A stretch of 64,000 nt of DNA from Mongoliimonas terrestris (GCF_001927285.1 NZ_MSIG01000006.1:248001-312000); one strand, 5' to 3'. Numbered from the stretch's first letter, positions 27,968-35,481 are shown. The notes: generated from the sequence alone by a model not told the origin. A program made the numbers and translations.

Positions 27968-29440
27968 ATGGATGATCAAGCCCCCGACACCAGGGCTGCC
28001 ATCCTCGCCGCGTTGGCGGATGCTGTCCCCGTCGCTGATGACGAACCGTTCCAAACGGAAAGCGGCGGCCGTGGGCGACGGAGCGGGGGGGCGGGGGGCG
28101 TTGACAATGCCGAGTTGGCATTCCTGCCGCTGACCGATCTTGGCAACGCTGAGCGGTTCGCGCGGCGAGTGGCCGGCCGGGTGATCCACGTCACGGCTCT
28201 CGGATGGCTGGCGTGGGACGGCCGGCGGTGGTGCAAGAACGGGGCCGACGATGTGGTGTTGCGCCTTGTGCACGAGACCGTTCGAGCGATCCAGGACGAG
28301 GCGACGGCCATTCGATCCGCCGGCTTGGATCTTGAGATTGAGCCGGCGAGCAGCAAGAAGCCGGCGCTCATGCTGTCCGATAAGGTTGCGGCCTGGGGAC
28401 GTGCGAGCGAGGCGGCGGCGAAGCTAAAGGCAATCTCGCCGCACGCCGCCCCATACCTGGCCGTCCGCGTCGAAGAGCTCGACGCCGACCCTTTCGTGCT
28501 CAACGTCGAGAATGGAACGCTTCGGTTCCGGCGCGACACCGCCGGCGGCGACCTGGTGCAGCTGCACCCGCATGACCCGGCAGACCGGATCACGAGGCTC
28601 GCACCTGTGATCTACGATCCGAACGCGACGTGTCCGACCTACGATCGATTCCTCGCCGAGGTGCAGCCAGAGCCCGACATGCGGCGCTTCCTCGCTGCAT
28701 GGGGCGGATACAGCCTGACGGGTGATACGAGCGAACAGAAAGTGGTGTTCCAGTACGGCAGCGGCAAGAATGGCAAGTCCACTCTGGTCGACGCATGGGG
28801 CAACGTCGCAGGTGATTACGGCACCACGGCCGCAATCGAAACCTTCACAGGAGACGGACGGAACAGGAGCGGCGCTCAGGCTTCGCCCGACCTCGCAGCC
28901 TTGGTTGGGGTGCGCTACCTCCGCACCTCCGAACCGGAGCGCGGCGCTAAGCTAGCCGAAAGCCTTATAAAGCTGGTGACTGGCGGTGAGCAAATCATGG
29001 CGCGCGAGCTGAACAAATCACCGTTCTGGTTCAGGCCGTCGTTTAAGCTGACGATGAGCGGCAACCATCGCCCGAAGATCAGCGGCACGGATGAAGGGAT
29101 TTGGCGGCGCTTGGCTCTCGTGCCCTTCGCCGTCCAGATTGACCAGCCAGACCCGGAGCTCGGCGACAGGCTTAAACAGGAAGCCTCCGGCATTCTGAAC
29201 CGCCTTCTCGATGGACTGCGCGACTGGATGGAAAACGGGATGCCCTGGCCCGGACGCGTCCTCAACGCCACTGCGGAGTATCGGGAGGACTCCGACCCTC
29301 TCGGCCGCTTCCTCGCCGAAGCCACGGTGCCGGAAGTGGGCGCGCGGACGGCGGCGGGGCGCATGCATGCGGCTATGCCGCATGGGCGCGATCGGCCGGT
29401 GAAACTGTCTGGACGCCGAAAGGCCTTCACGGGGCACTGA
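27968..29440 (+). CDS. P4/D5-family phage helicase-primase, C-terminus frameshifted
   Basis: 490 residues as read. It has a D5_N-type region (~50-240) and an SF3 helicase core with Walker A GSGKNGKST near residue 264, GVRYLRTSEPERGAKL (Walker B region), and a sensor-like LTMSGNHRPKISGTDEGIWRRL motif. No TOPRIM or AEP primase domain is visible ahead of it, so it may be a helicase/initiator only. Homology continues in another frame: a -1 shift between about 29350 and 29376 would extend the protein to a stop at 29568. It is immediately upstream of an iteron cluster and probably initiates replication there, as P4 alpha does. Confidence 0.88.
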   Translation: MDDQAPDTRAAILAALADAVPVADDEPFQTESGGRGRRSGGAGGVDNAELAFLPLTDLGNAERFARRVAGRVIHVTALGWLAWDGRRWCKNGADDVVLRLVHETVRAIQDEATAIRSAGLDLEIEPASSKKPALMLSDKVAAWGRASEAAAKLKAISPHAAPYLAVRVEELDADPFVLNVENGTLRFRRDTAGGDLVQLHPHDPADRITRLAPVIYDPNATCPTYDRFLAEVQPEPDMRRFLAAWGGYSLTGDTSEQKVVFQYGSGKNGKSTLVDAWGNVAGDYGTTAAIETFTGDGRNRSGAQASPDLAALVGVRYLRTSEPERGAKLAESLIKLVTGGEQIMARELNKSPFWFRPSFKLTMSGNHRPKISGTDEGIWRRLALVPFAVQIDQPDPELGDRLKQEASGILNRLLDGLRDWMENGMPWPGRVLNATAEYREDSDPLGRFLAEATVPEVGARTAAGRMHAAMPHGRDRPVKLSGRRKAFTGH

Positions 29441-29568
29441 GCGACAAAGGTTTCGCGGCGCTGCGGTCCAACGGCAAGTGGTGGCTGGACGTGCGCCTGA
29501 CGAAAACCGAAGCCGACTTCGATGAGGCTCCGGACCCCGCTCCCCAATGGGAAAACGACCGAGAATGA
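29374..29568 (+). pseudogene. detached C-terminal tail of the helicase-primase gene
   Basis: In this frame the sequence reads YAAWARSAGETVWTPKGLHG, then ALSDKGFAALRSNGKWWLDV and an acidic end, ending at TGA 29566-29568. This is the winged-helix tail usual at the end of D5-type primases. It is continuous with the main frame if one base is missing near 29373. I see no slippery heptamer, so a deletion or an assembly error is more likely than programmed frameshifting. Confidence 0.7.
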
Positions 29569-29574
29569 GCCCCT

Positions 29575-29832
29575 ATCGTTCCATTGGAACGATGCGCGGA
29601 ACGATTTTGGAACGATCAACGATGGCTAAGCCATTGATCCTAAACGCTTCGGAACGATTGGAACGATAAACACCCTATATTGGCCCCTATATGCGTGCGT
29701 GCGCGCAGGCGCACACACGAGCCCTTCATAGGGTGTTTATCGTTCCAATCGTTCCAAAGCTAATAATATCAATAGGTTAGGGGTGTTCTATCGTTCCATT
29801 ATCGTTCCAACATCGTTCCAATGATCGTTCCA
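29575..29832. repeat. iteron cluster, probable replication origin of the element
   Basis: Nonamer ATCGTTCCA occurs seven times forward (starts 29575, 29739, 29748, 29790, 29801, 29812, 29824). It occurs three times inverted as TGGAACGAT (29585, 29608, 29659) and twice as the variant CGGAACGAT (29597, 29650). The last four forward copies are spaced 11, 11 and 12 bases, about one helical turn. An AT-rich stretch (29757-29780) lies between copies. Position directly downstream of the helicase gene matches P4-like origins. Confidence 0.85.
29651..29755. repeat. 28-bp perfect inverted repeat with alternating purine-pyrimidine loop
   Basis: Arms 29651-29678 and 29728-29755 are perfect reverse complements and each contains two iterons. 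The 49-base loop includes an alternating tract (about 29688-29717, TGCGTGCGTGCGC then GCGCACACAC) with its own small hairpin. It could be extruded as a cruciform during initiation. Confidence 0.85.
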
Positions 29833-29855
29833 ACCCTCTCTAGAGCCTGAAATCC

Positions 29856-30239
29856 ATGGCTGTGCGCCCCGAACAAGCGGTGTCTCGTGAATTGGTAAAG
29901 CTGAGACAAGAGTTAGCAGAGGCTAACACGCGTCTCGATGTGGCTCGCGAATGGGCGAAGAAGTCTATCGAGGAGAGGAATTCGCTTCAGGAGCGACTAG
30001 AGGAAGCGGAAGACACGATAGAAACGTTGAAAGATCGCTTGTCTAGTGCCGCATCCGTAGTCGAAGACTTGCTCCAAGAGATGGAATGCGGGATAATCGA
30101 TGAGGACTCGATAGGTTCAAGAGCCGTAGATGCACGGTTCGACCTGGATGGATACTTGGAACTGGATGGTAGCTGTTTCCAAGATGCGAACGACATTATC
30201 GCGGCAATCGATCGGGCGGCGAGGTCAGGTCAAAAGTAG
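29856..30239 (+). CDS. coiled-coil protein of the element, unknown function
   Basis: 127 residues. Residues ~8-75 are a heptad-rich charged coiled coil (SRELVKLRQELAEANTRLDV, LQERLEEAEDTIETLKDRL). A short acidic domain ends in DANDIIAAIDRAARSGQK. It begins 24 bases after the last iteron, so it might work with the origin. No match to a known family is apparent. The 140 bases to the next gene hold nothing recognisable. Confidence 0.65.
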   Translation: MAVRPEQAVSRELVKLRQELAEANTRLDVAREWAKKSIEERNSLQERLEEAEDTIETLKDRLSSAASVVEDLLQEMECGIIDEDSIGSRAVDARFDLDGYLELDGSCFQDANDIIAAIDRAARSGQK

Positions 30240-30380
30240 ATGCCCGAAGGTCGGGTGGGGGTGGGTTCGGGTCCTTCCCACCCCGAGAGCTGTGCGGGTA
30301 GTTCAGGCCCCGCTATATTTCCAGTAATGCTGGACTGAATATTGTGTTATCGTGGGGCCATCACAACGGGATTGCTTGGA

Positions 30381-31076
30381 ATGAGCGCGGACAACGGTGA
30401 TAGGTACTGGACCATCAAGCAAATCGTCGCTCGCGGGCGCGATGGCTCCCAACCGAACGTGTCGAAGACCGTGGGACGGTTTGTCGAGCGGTTCGGCCTC
30501 GATGTGATCCGCGACCGCGCCGGCCACGTCCGGGCCGTCGACATCGAGCAGTTCGATCGGTGCCGGGAGCAGTGGACCAACCCGGCCAAGCGATACGCCG
30601 GCCTCGGCAACCTTCCTCGGTTGCCTTCCTCGCCGGACGGATCGGAGCCGCAGGACGGCCAGGCGCCGGCGGGACCGCGCAAGGCGGACTCGTCCTACGA
30701 AGAGGCGATGCGACGGCGCGCATGGGCGGAAGCGGAGCGGAAGACGATCGAGCTCGACAGCCTGAAGGGGAACCTCATCGTGCGGGCCTCTCTTGTGACC
30801 GCCCTGGACGATGCCTCAGCGGCCATCTGCACGACCATTGACCGGCTTCCCCGCCAGTCCGATGAACTTGCTGCCGTCGTCGCCAAGGAAGGCTCCCACG
30901 GCCTTCAGGTGGCGCTTCGCAAGCTCGCTGGCCGGATGCGCGGCGAGATCGCCGCTGCGCTCCAATCGATCGCCGCCGCCGCGCCGGCTGAGGAGGGCGG
31001 GCCTTCCACGGACGACGACGAGCTCCCGCCCTCCCCGGAGCCGCCCTCCGCCCCGGACGGCCCCAATCCCATCTGA
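30381..31076 (+). CDS. small terminase-like protein (Nu1/DUF1441 type)
   Basis: 231 residues from ATG 30381. An N-terminal winged-helix-like domain (WTIKQIVARGRDGSQPNVSKTVGRFVERFG) is followed by a charged linker. A helical domain then matches the pattern of Nu1-type small terminase subunits: EEAMRRRAWAEAERKTIELD, VRASLVTALDDASAAICTTI, LRKLAGRMRGEIAAALQSI. The acidic Pro-rich tail may be disordered. Small terminases choose which DNA is packaged; satellites use their own to redirect a helper's large terminase. No large terminase gene follows. A general regulator is the alternative. Confidence 0.65.
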   Translation: MSADNGDRYWTIKQIVARGRDGSQPNVSKTVGRFVERFGLDVIRDRAGHVRAVDIEQFDRCREQWTNPAKRYAGLGNLPRLPSSPDGSEPQDGQAPAGPRKADSSYEEAMRRRAWAEAERKTIELDSLKGNLIVRASLVTALDDASAAICTTIDRLPRQSDELAAVVAKEGSHGLQVALRKLAGRMRGEIAAALQSIAAAAPAEEGGPSTDDDELPPSPEPPSAPDGPNPI

Positions 31077-31368
31077 GAAACCAACTGCTCTCGATGGGCA
31101 CTATCCGAGGTCACTCGGCCTAAGTCTGAAGGGCGTGGAAATGACCAAATCCACAATGACTGCGAAATCGCGAGTGATCACGAGGAGAGTCGCCGCTTTC
31201 ATCCGAGTGCACTTCAGCATGGGACAGGCGCCCTCGCGTCTTCTGCTACAACTTGCAAGCCCTCGCTTCACACCTTTTTCAGGATCCTGTGTCGTTCCTA
31301 GTTACGGCTGGATGAACCATATACACTGTGGAAAACACAAGCCGATTGATTCGGCGGGAGGAGCGAAA

Positions 31369-31818
31369 ATGCCGGTGAGCTCGATAGATGCCGCTGCGCG
31401 GATTTGCGAGCGTGGAAATTGGCAAGTCACCAACCTCGCGCTTCAGAAGATCCTTTACCTAGCGCACATGGTCTATATGGGGCGTTACGCTGGGCAAAGG
31501 CTCGTTGACGCTCAGTTCGAAGCTTGGGACTACGGGCCAGTGGAGCCGAAGCTGTACCACCATGTGCGCGCTTTTGGTCACAAGCCTATTGGAGATTTCT
31601 TTTTTTCGGCTAAGAGTCTCAACGGCACCGCTGAAGGTGCTGTGCTTGATGAGGCTTGCAAGAACTTCCTTACAAAGCGCCCGGCCGAACTCGTTGCCAT
31701 AACCCATCAGCCAAATACGGCATGGGCGAAGAACTATGTTCCCGGTGTCCGCGGCATCGTCATTCCGGACCGAGACATCTATGATGAGTACAGACTTAGA
31801 ACCGGTTCCCAAGGGTGA
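31369..31818 (+). CDS. Panacea/SocA (DUF4065) antitoxin-like protein
   Basis: 149 residues from ATG 31369, which has GGGAGGAG upstream. The frame is open to 31141 upstream, but that leader lacks domain features. The Panacea fold is recognisable: TNLALQKILYLAHMVYMGRYAG, then FEAWDYGPVEPKLYHHVRAFG, near the usual LQKLLYYAQ / AWxYGPVxPxxY signatures. In known PanA-PanT systems this domain neutralises diverse toxins. The last 35 bases overlap the next gene, which supports a toxin-antitoxin pair. The 292 bases upstream (31077-31368) hold no confident gene. Confidence 0.82.
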   Translation: MPVSSIDAAARICERGNWQVTNLALQKILYLAHMVYMGRYAGQRLVDAQFEAWDYGPVEPKLYHHVRAFGHKPIGDFFFSAKSLNGTAEGAVLDEACKNFLTKRPAELVAITHQPNTAWAKNYVPGVRGIVIPDRDIYDEYRLRTGSQG

Positions 31819-32134
31819 CTTCGAGAAAATACAAGCTGGAACCTCAGCTCCGACCAAGAACGACGAAACAGCAGCATCGCTTGAGGCGCAATTACAGCGG
31901 GAACGTGACTCGCGCTGCGAAGAGCGCTTTATGTGGATATTCGCGGCAGTTCTTGTGTTTAATGCGACGACGGTCGATAAGATGTCGTCTTCGATCGTTC
32001 AGGGTTCAACTGTATTGTTTAGCATAATATTCCTGATTGGTGCGGCAAAGTATTTGGGCGTTGATGTAGCTGTAATACTACTAGAAGCGCTTTTCCATAA
32101 TTTGATGAAGAGAATCGGCGGTAAGAAGGACTAA
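31784..32134 (+). CDS. putative membrane toxin paired with the Panacea antitoxin
   Basis: 116 residues from ATG 31784 (ATG 31781 equally possible), starting inside the antitoxin gene. The N-terminal ~45 residues are charged and probably cytoplasmic. Two hydrophobic spans follow (FMWIFAAVLVFNATTV and STVLFSIIFLIGAAKYLGVDV), ending in a basic KRIGGKKD tail. Membrane-acting partners are known for Panacea antitoxins, so a pore-forming or depolarising toxin is a reasonable inference; no toxin motif is recognised. The sequence is visibly AT-richer than the host DNA. Region 32135-32423 after it holds no gene. Confidence 0.6.
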   Translation: MSTDLEPVPKGDFEKIQAGTSAPTKNDETAASLEAQLQRERDSRCEERFMWIFAAVLVFNATTVDKMSSSIVQGSTVLFSIIFLIGAAKYLGVDVAVILLEALFHNLMKRIGGKKD

Positions 32135-32423
32135 TATCGACTGACGATCTTCAAGCCTACCTATGCCAAGAAGAACGTTCTACCTCTAAGCTACGCGCAT
32201 GGGGCCACCAAGGTGTCAGGCCTTCGTGGCAGCAGCGCTGTGCAGAACGAAGCAGGGGTGCACCGATTTAATAACGAACGGAGTTGGGTGTTGCTTTGCT
32301 CGGGTGGCAGGCGCCGCGCCAAGGTGAGAACATCCCTACGCATAACCATCGGCAATCGGCAGAGTTTTTGGTGGCGTGCTTTACGGATCCCGGCGCAATA
32401 TTGTTGGTCGCTTTCAATCGCCG

Positions 32424-33206
32424 TTATCTAGGGTTTGCTTCTTCCTTAAAGAAATGCTTCCGTTGTACCCACTTAAAGCCTTCGTGCTTTGTGATAGTAG
32501 CTATCTCGATTGGGCCTCCTACGGTTTTCGGGTGCTGTCTAACATTGAATTGTATGTATCCAATTGTGACCTGAACTAAGTATCTAGCTAAATCAATTGC
32601 GTCTTGGATGGGCATTGCCGGCAAGGCGAAGTACGTAAAGGCATCGCGGCATATCTCACTATGAAGAGCTTCGCGTTCCTGGGCGTTGTCAACCTTGGAC
32701 TTCAAAGTATCGTCTAAAGTTCCAGGAAGTCCCAAAATCAGGCGGTTCAGCGGCTCATACTCTCCGGCCCAAGACAGCCCCCAGTCGGATTCACCACGTA
32801 GTTGTTCAATCCCTATTACTCGACCTTCGTGGATCTTGAGGTCGTGAACTTCGGAATGAGGTCGTCCAGCGGAGTACCCGCACATTCTCACTAGCAAGCT
32901 TTCCGAAGTTAGCTTAGGTGCAATATAATTTGCAAGCAGTTCTGTTAAACTAGCAATTGTGTAGCTACTGACGTCAAAATTTATCATTCCTAAAGTCAGA
33001 TCTCGTCGGAAGTCTTTAATGATCGTATTTATCGACTCCGATCCAATATTGCCGCTGCCGGTTACTAGGGCCCCAATCGGCATGCCTTTTATGACGTTCA
33101 CAATTTTCTCGGCATTCGCATAAATTTGGCCAATACCGAATGTAGATGCGCTATCCGAGGCCAATACGATTCCATCGTTTATTTTAACGGTCACAATGAC
33201 GGTCAT
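32424..33206 (-). CDS. stand-alone proteasome/HslV-like Ntn threonine hydrolase
   Basis: 260 residues from ATG 33206, with GGAGG five bases upstream. After removal of Met1 the protein begins TVIVTVKINDGIVLASDSAS, with Thr1, Asp17 and Lys33 (AEKIVNV) in exactly the positions of the proteasome-beta/HslV catalytic triad, followed by a GALVTGSGN strand-turn. The remaining ~200 residues are longer than HslV (~175 in total) and contain helical regions (LTELLANYIAPKL, EREALHSEICRDAFTYFALP). No ATPase partner (HslU, Mpa or ARC) is nearby. It lies in a phage-satellite-like element downstream of a repeat peptide in the same operon, which may be its substrate or regulator. An Anbu-like or self-processing role is possible. 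Confidence 0.8.
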   Translation of the reverse strand: MTVIVTVKINDGIVLASDSASTFGIGQIYANAEKIVNVIKGMPIGALVTGSGNIGSESINTIIKDFRRDLTLGMINFDVSSYTIASLTELLANYIAPKLTSESLLVRMCGYSAGRPHSEVHDLKIHEGRVIGIEQLRGESDWGLSWAGEYEPLNRLILGLPGTLDDTLKSKVDNAQEREALHSEICRDAFTYFALPAMPIQDAIDLARYLVQVTIGYIQFNVRQHPKTVGGPIEIATITKHEGFKWVQRKHFFKEEANPR

Positions 33207-33228
33207 GATAACCTCCAGAAAAAGCTTT

Positions 33229-33462
33229 CTACAGTACGAAAACAACGCATCCTTTGCCTGCTCGAGCTACCTCTACTGCCGTCTGAGGTAGAAGTATTTT
33301 AAGATTGCGAAATATTATCTGCGGATTACTGCCACTAGACGCAGCTGCTGATGCAATCTCAACCATTGTTTGAGGCATTAGCAAGGTTTTTGAACAGTCA
33401 ATGTCCAAGCCGCCCCCATTAGCTGCTATTTGCACCATTGTCTGTGGCATCATCATCATCAT
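33229..33462 (-). CDS. 77-residue peptide with three PQT[MA]V[EQ][IV]A repeats
   Basis: It begins with five consecutive ATG codons (33462 to 33448) preceded by GGAGG four bases from the first. The motif occurs at residues 5-13 (MPQTMVQIA), 29-37 (MPQTMVEIA) and 58-66 (LPQTAVEVA), each after hydrophobic residues, with spacings of 24 and 29. At DNA level the repeats use different synonymous codons, so protein sequence rather than recent duplication preserves them. It ends 22 bases upstream of the proteasome-like gene with the same orientation. I do not recognise a family. A substrate, pro-peptide or assembly factor for the hydrolase is plausible but unproven. Confidence 0.6.
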   Translation of the reverse strand: MMMMMPQTMVQIAANGGGLDIDCSKTLLMPQTMVEIASAAASSGSNPQIIFRNLKILLPQTAVEVARAGKGCVVFVL

Positions 33463-33475
33463 AGAGCCTCCGGTT

Positions 33476-33619
33476 TTAAACTTCACTGATCTTACGCAGT
33501 CTCAAGCCCGGACCTTCGCCGTTCTCCTCCACGAAGATGACGCGGGGCCGCCGCCGAGGTGTCAGGCCTGGATGGCAGCGGCCCCGAGCGCCCCGTAGCC
33601 GAGACGCTACGGCCAACAT
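33476..33619 (-). CDS. small basic ORF upstream of the repeat peptide
   Basis: 47 codons from ATG 33619 to TAA 33478-33476, ending 13 bases before the repeat-peptide start. It is Arg-rich (PRRRPRVIFVEENGEG, then LRLRKISEV). The ribosome site is weak and its GC content is higher than that of the following genes, so it may be a remnant of an older gene. The position would make it part of the same operon. Confidence 0.35.
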   Translation of the reverse strand: MLAVASRLRGARGRCHPGLTPRRRPRVIFVEENGEGPGLRLRKISEV

Positions 33620-33688
33620 CCTAAGTCGACGGGGGCGCCGTCAACGGTCTGTGGCCGTTGGCAGGCGAAGGGCATCCTCTGATGGCGA

Positions 33689-33898
33689 TCAGGAACGCTC
33701 GAAGAAGCTCGCCAGGATCTTCCGGATAGCCTCCGGCCTGCTGGGCTTCGGGTCGGGCTGAGCGGCGATCCATGCGTCGAGTACGGCGAGCGCTGGCGGC
33801 AATAGACGAACGCCGACTAGGTGGCCCTCGCCGGTCGTCTTCGGCCGCCCTCGGCGTCTTTTTGCGTTATCGCTAATTGCGTCAGCCATGGAATTCAT
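33689..33898 (-). CDS. ribbon-helix-helix-like DNA-binding protein
   Basis: 69 residues from ATG 33898 (ATG 33889 also possible). A basic N-terminus (NAKRRRGRPKT) precedes HLVGVRLLPPALAVLDAWIAAQ and SRPEAIRKILASF, which fits a short beta strand followed by two helices as in CopG/Arc-type proteins. It is the first gene on the minus strand of the cargo region and could regulate the proteasome-like operon 70 bases downstream. Confidence 0.65.
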   Translation of the reverse strand: MNSMADAISDNAKRRRGRPKTTGEGHLVGVRLLPPALAVLDAWIAAQPDPKPSRPEAIRKILASFFERS

Positions 33899-33971
33899 GT
33901 TATCGAATAATCGAGCCGGCGGGAAGGTGGCACTTCCCGGCCGGCTCTGACCCAACGCAATGGAGTGGACC

Positions 33972-34457
33972 ATGCGAGAGGCTACGCACGCCCATACCAC
34001 GACTCGCCGAGGCTTGCTCGGGGGCATTTTTGCCGCCGGCACGATTGCCGCGACCGCTGCCGGCATGGCCGGCCACGCGCTTCAAGCGCCGCCGGCCGAC
34101 CCGATCGGCGCCCTGATCGACGGCTCGGCCCGCATGCAGGCGGCGGTGGACGAACTGATGGCGGCTGCAGCAGCTGCCGGCCATGTCCTTCCCGTCTGGC
34201 ACGTGTCGATTCCGCAGCATCGATCCGAGGCCCTGATCATCATCGGCACGCCGCCCAAGCGCCCGCCGCTCGAATATTCTGGCCCTGCGAACTACGAGAT
34301 CCGAGTCCGTGGCATCCAGCCAATCTGGCGGGTGGAGGAAGCGCCGAGGCTCCCTGGGTACTATCGATGCCGGCAGGAACTGAGGACCGCTCGGCCTGGC
34401 CGGTGGAAATATTTCGCGAAGTCGGAAGTGACCTTCCTGCGCCGAATGGAGGGTTGA
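33972..34457 (+). CDS. exported protein of the element with Tat-like signal
   Basis: 161 residues from ATG 33972 with GGAG upstream. The N-terminus TTRRGLLGGIFAAGTIAATAAGMAGHAL has a twin Arg and a hydrophobic core, consistent with Tat export or a membrane anchor. The rest shows no recognisable domain apart from a WHVSIPQHRSEALIIIG strand region and a basic C-terminus. Three bases separate it from the next gene. Function unknown. Confidence 0.6.
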   Translation: MREATHAHTTTRRGLLGGIFAAGTIAATAAGMAGHALQAPPADPIGALIDGSARMQAAVDELMAAAAAAGHVLPVWHVSIPQHRSEALIIIGTPPKRPPLEYSGPANYEIRVRGIQPIWRVEEAPRLPGYYRCRQELRTARPGRWKYFAKSEVTFLRRMEG

Positions 34458-34460
34458 GCC

Positions 34461-34886
34461 ATGGCCGACGAAGCCCTCTTCAGCCTCGCCGATCAGATGG
34501 TCGAGCACTACAAGCGACACGATCGCGCGCAGGAACTGGTGAATGAAGCTCTTCCGGAATCCGACCTCGAGCGCGTGACCGACAACGCGGCGGGTTTTCA
34601 CAGCCAATGCTTGGACGACCTTCGACACGCGATTGCAGCGTTCCGCGCTGAGACCTTAGTCGGCGCGTATGTCCAGCTCATGGAAGCGCACAACATCGCG
34701 AGTCTGCACATTCCTGCTCGCGAGAAGGGCGACCAGCGCCGGCTGGATGCGTTGTTCCACTCGGCGTTAGGCGTGCTTCGGCAGCACATGGCCGAGAGCG
34801 ATTTCAGAGCGCGTCACTCGGCGGAGTACGAGATGTTCGACCCGTGGCGCGCCCTTGAGCGCGCGGAGAAGCTGGCTGCCAGATAA
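34461..34886 (+). CDS. helical protein of the element, unknown function
   Basis: 141 residues from ATG 34461, with GGAGGGTTGAGCC upstream. Predicted all-helical, with a regular spacing of hydrophobic residues (LADQMVEHYKRHDRAQELVNEAL; LDALFHSALGVLRQHMAE). No conserved motif is recognised. Probably translated with the preceding exported protein. Confidence 0.65.
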   Translation: MADEALFSLADQMVEHYKRHDRAQELVNEALPESDLERVTDNAAGFHSQCLDDLRHAIAAFRAETLVGAYVQLMEAHNIASLHIPAREKGDQRRLDALFHSALGVLRQHMAESDFRARHSAEYEMFDPWRALERAEKLAAR

Positions 34887-34892
34887 CTGCAC

Positions 34893-34929
34893 TTGCACCC
34901 GTTCCGGCCTTGTTCTAAATTGGGTGCAA
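34893..34929 (+). promoter_or_regulatory. promoter within an inverted repeat, upstream of the MerR-like gene
   Basis: TTGCAC (34893-34898), 17 bases, TAAATT (34916-34921). The inverted repeat TTGCACCC / GGGTGCAA (34893-34900 and 34922-34929) encloses the promoter and may be the binding site of a local regulator. Confidence 0.45.
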
Positions 34930-34949
34930 TTGCAACCAAGGTGCCCGCT

Positions 34950-35468
34950 ATGTCATACCCGATCTCCGAAGCTGCTTTCCTCGCCGGTGTCCCGGTCGAT
35001 CAACTGAAGTCGCTTCGGAATCGCGACCAGCTACCCTTTCTTTCTCCCGGCGCCGAGAACTACGACCGCGAGCGCTTGGATGGTCGTACCAAGCGAGAAT
35101 GGGCCCGCTTCATCGCTGAAGACTGTGTTCTCCTTGCTGTCGCGAGGCGCCTCGGTGAACAGGTTGGCTATGCGGAAGGCCTGCCTCCGAGCACAACGGC
35201 GAAGATCGTGGACAACAACCGCACGGCCATTCTGAAGGCGGCGAAGAACCCCGGTTGGGACGTGTGGATCGGTTACAGCGCCGGCGATTTCGGCTTCAAC
35301 CTCGCCGGCACGATCTCGGACGTGGCTGAGAAGATCGCCGAGCGCGAGAACGAAGCACTCGCGGAAGGCCGGCCGGCACCGGTTCGGGCCTTCCTCGTCA
35401 ACGTCTCCCAGGTCGTCCGGGAAGTCCGGGCCCGGGCGGCTGAGGCCAAAATCGACTTCACCCTCTGA
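34950..35468 (+). CDS. MerR/excisionase-like HTH protein of the element
   Basis: 172 residues from ATG 34950. The N-terminus YPISEAAFLAGVPVDQLKSLRNRDQLPF is a MerR/AlpA-like helix-turn-helix with wing. The remaining ~120 residues are unfamiliar (NPGWDVWIGYSAGDFGFNLAGTISD). AlpA-like proteins commonly control excision and replication in satellites, so a switch role is plausible. Its own promoter lies within an inverted repeat. Confidence 0.6.
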   Translation: MSYPISEAAFLAGVPVDQLKSLRNRDQLPFLSPGAENYDRERLDGRTKREWARFIAEDCVLLAVARRLGEQVGYAEGLPPSTTAKIVDNNRTAILKAAKNPGWDVWIGYSAGDFGFNLAGTISDVAEKIAERENEALAEGRPAPVRAFLVNVSQVVREVRARAAEAKIDFTL

Positions 35469-35481
35469 GGAGCGCCAAACC

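Noticed and set aside
29575..29832. CRISPR array
   Set aside because: Repeats are nine bases, in both orientations and with no unique 30-40-base spacers; the pattern is iteron-like.
32284..32574. Plus-strand ORF between the toxin and the hydrolase
   Set aside because: It lies largely over the 3' end of the well-supported hydrolase gene, has no ribosome site and no recognisable domain.
33229..33462. PQT motifs as sortase signals (NPQTN/LPQTG-like)
   Set aside because: No following Gly or Asn, no membrane span with basic tail, and a Gram-negative host.
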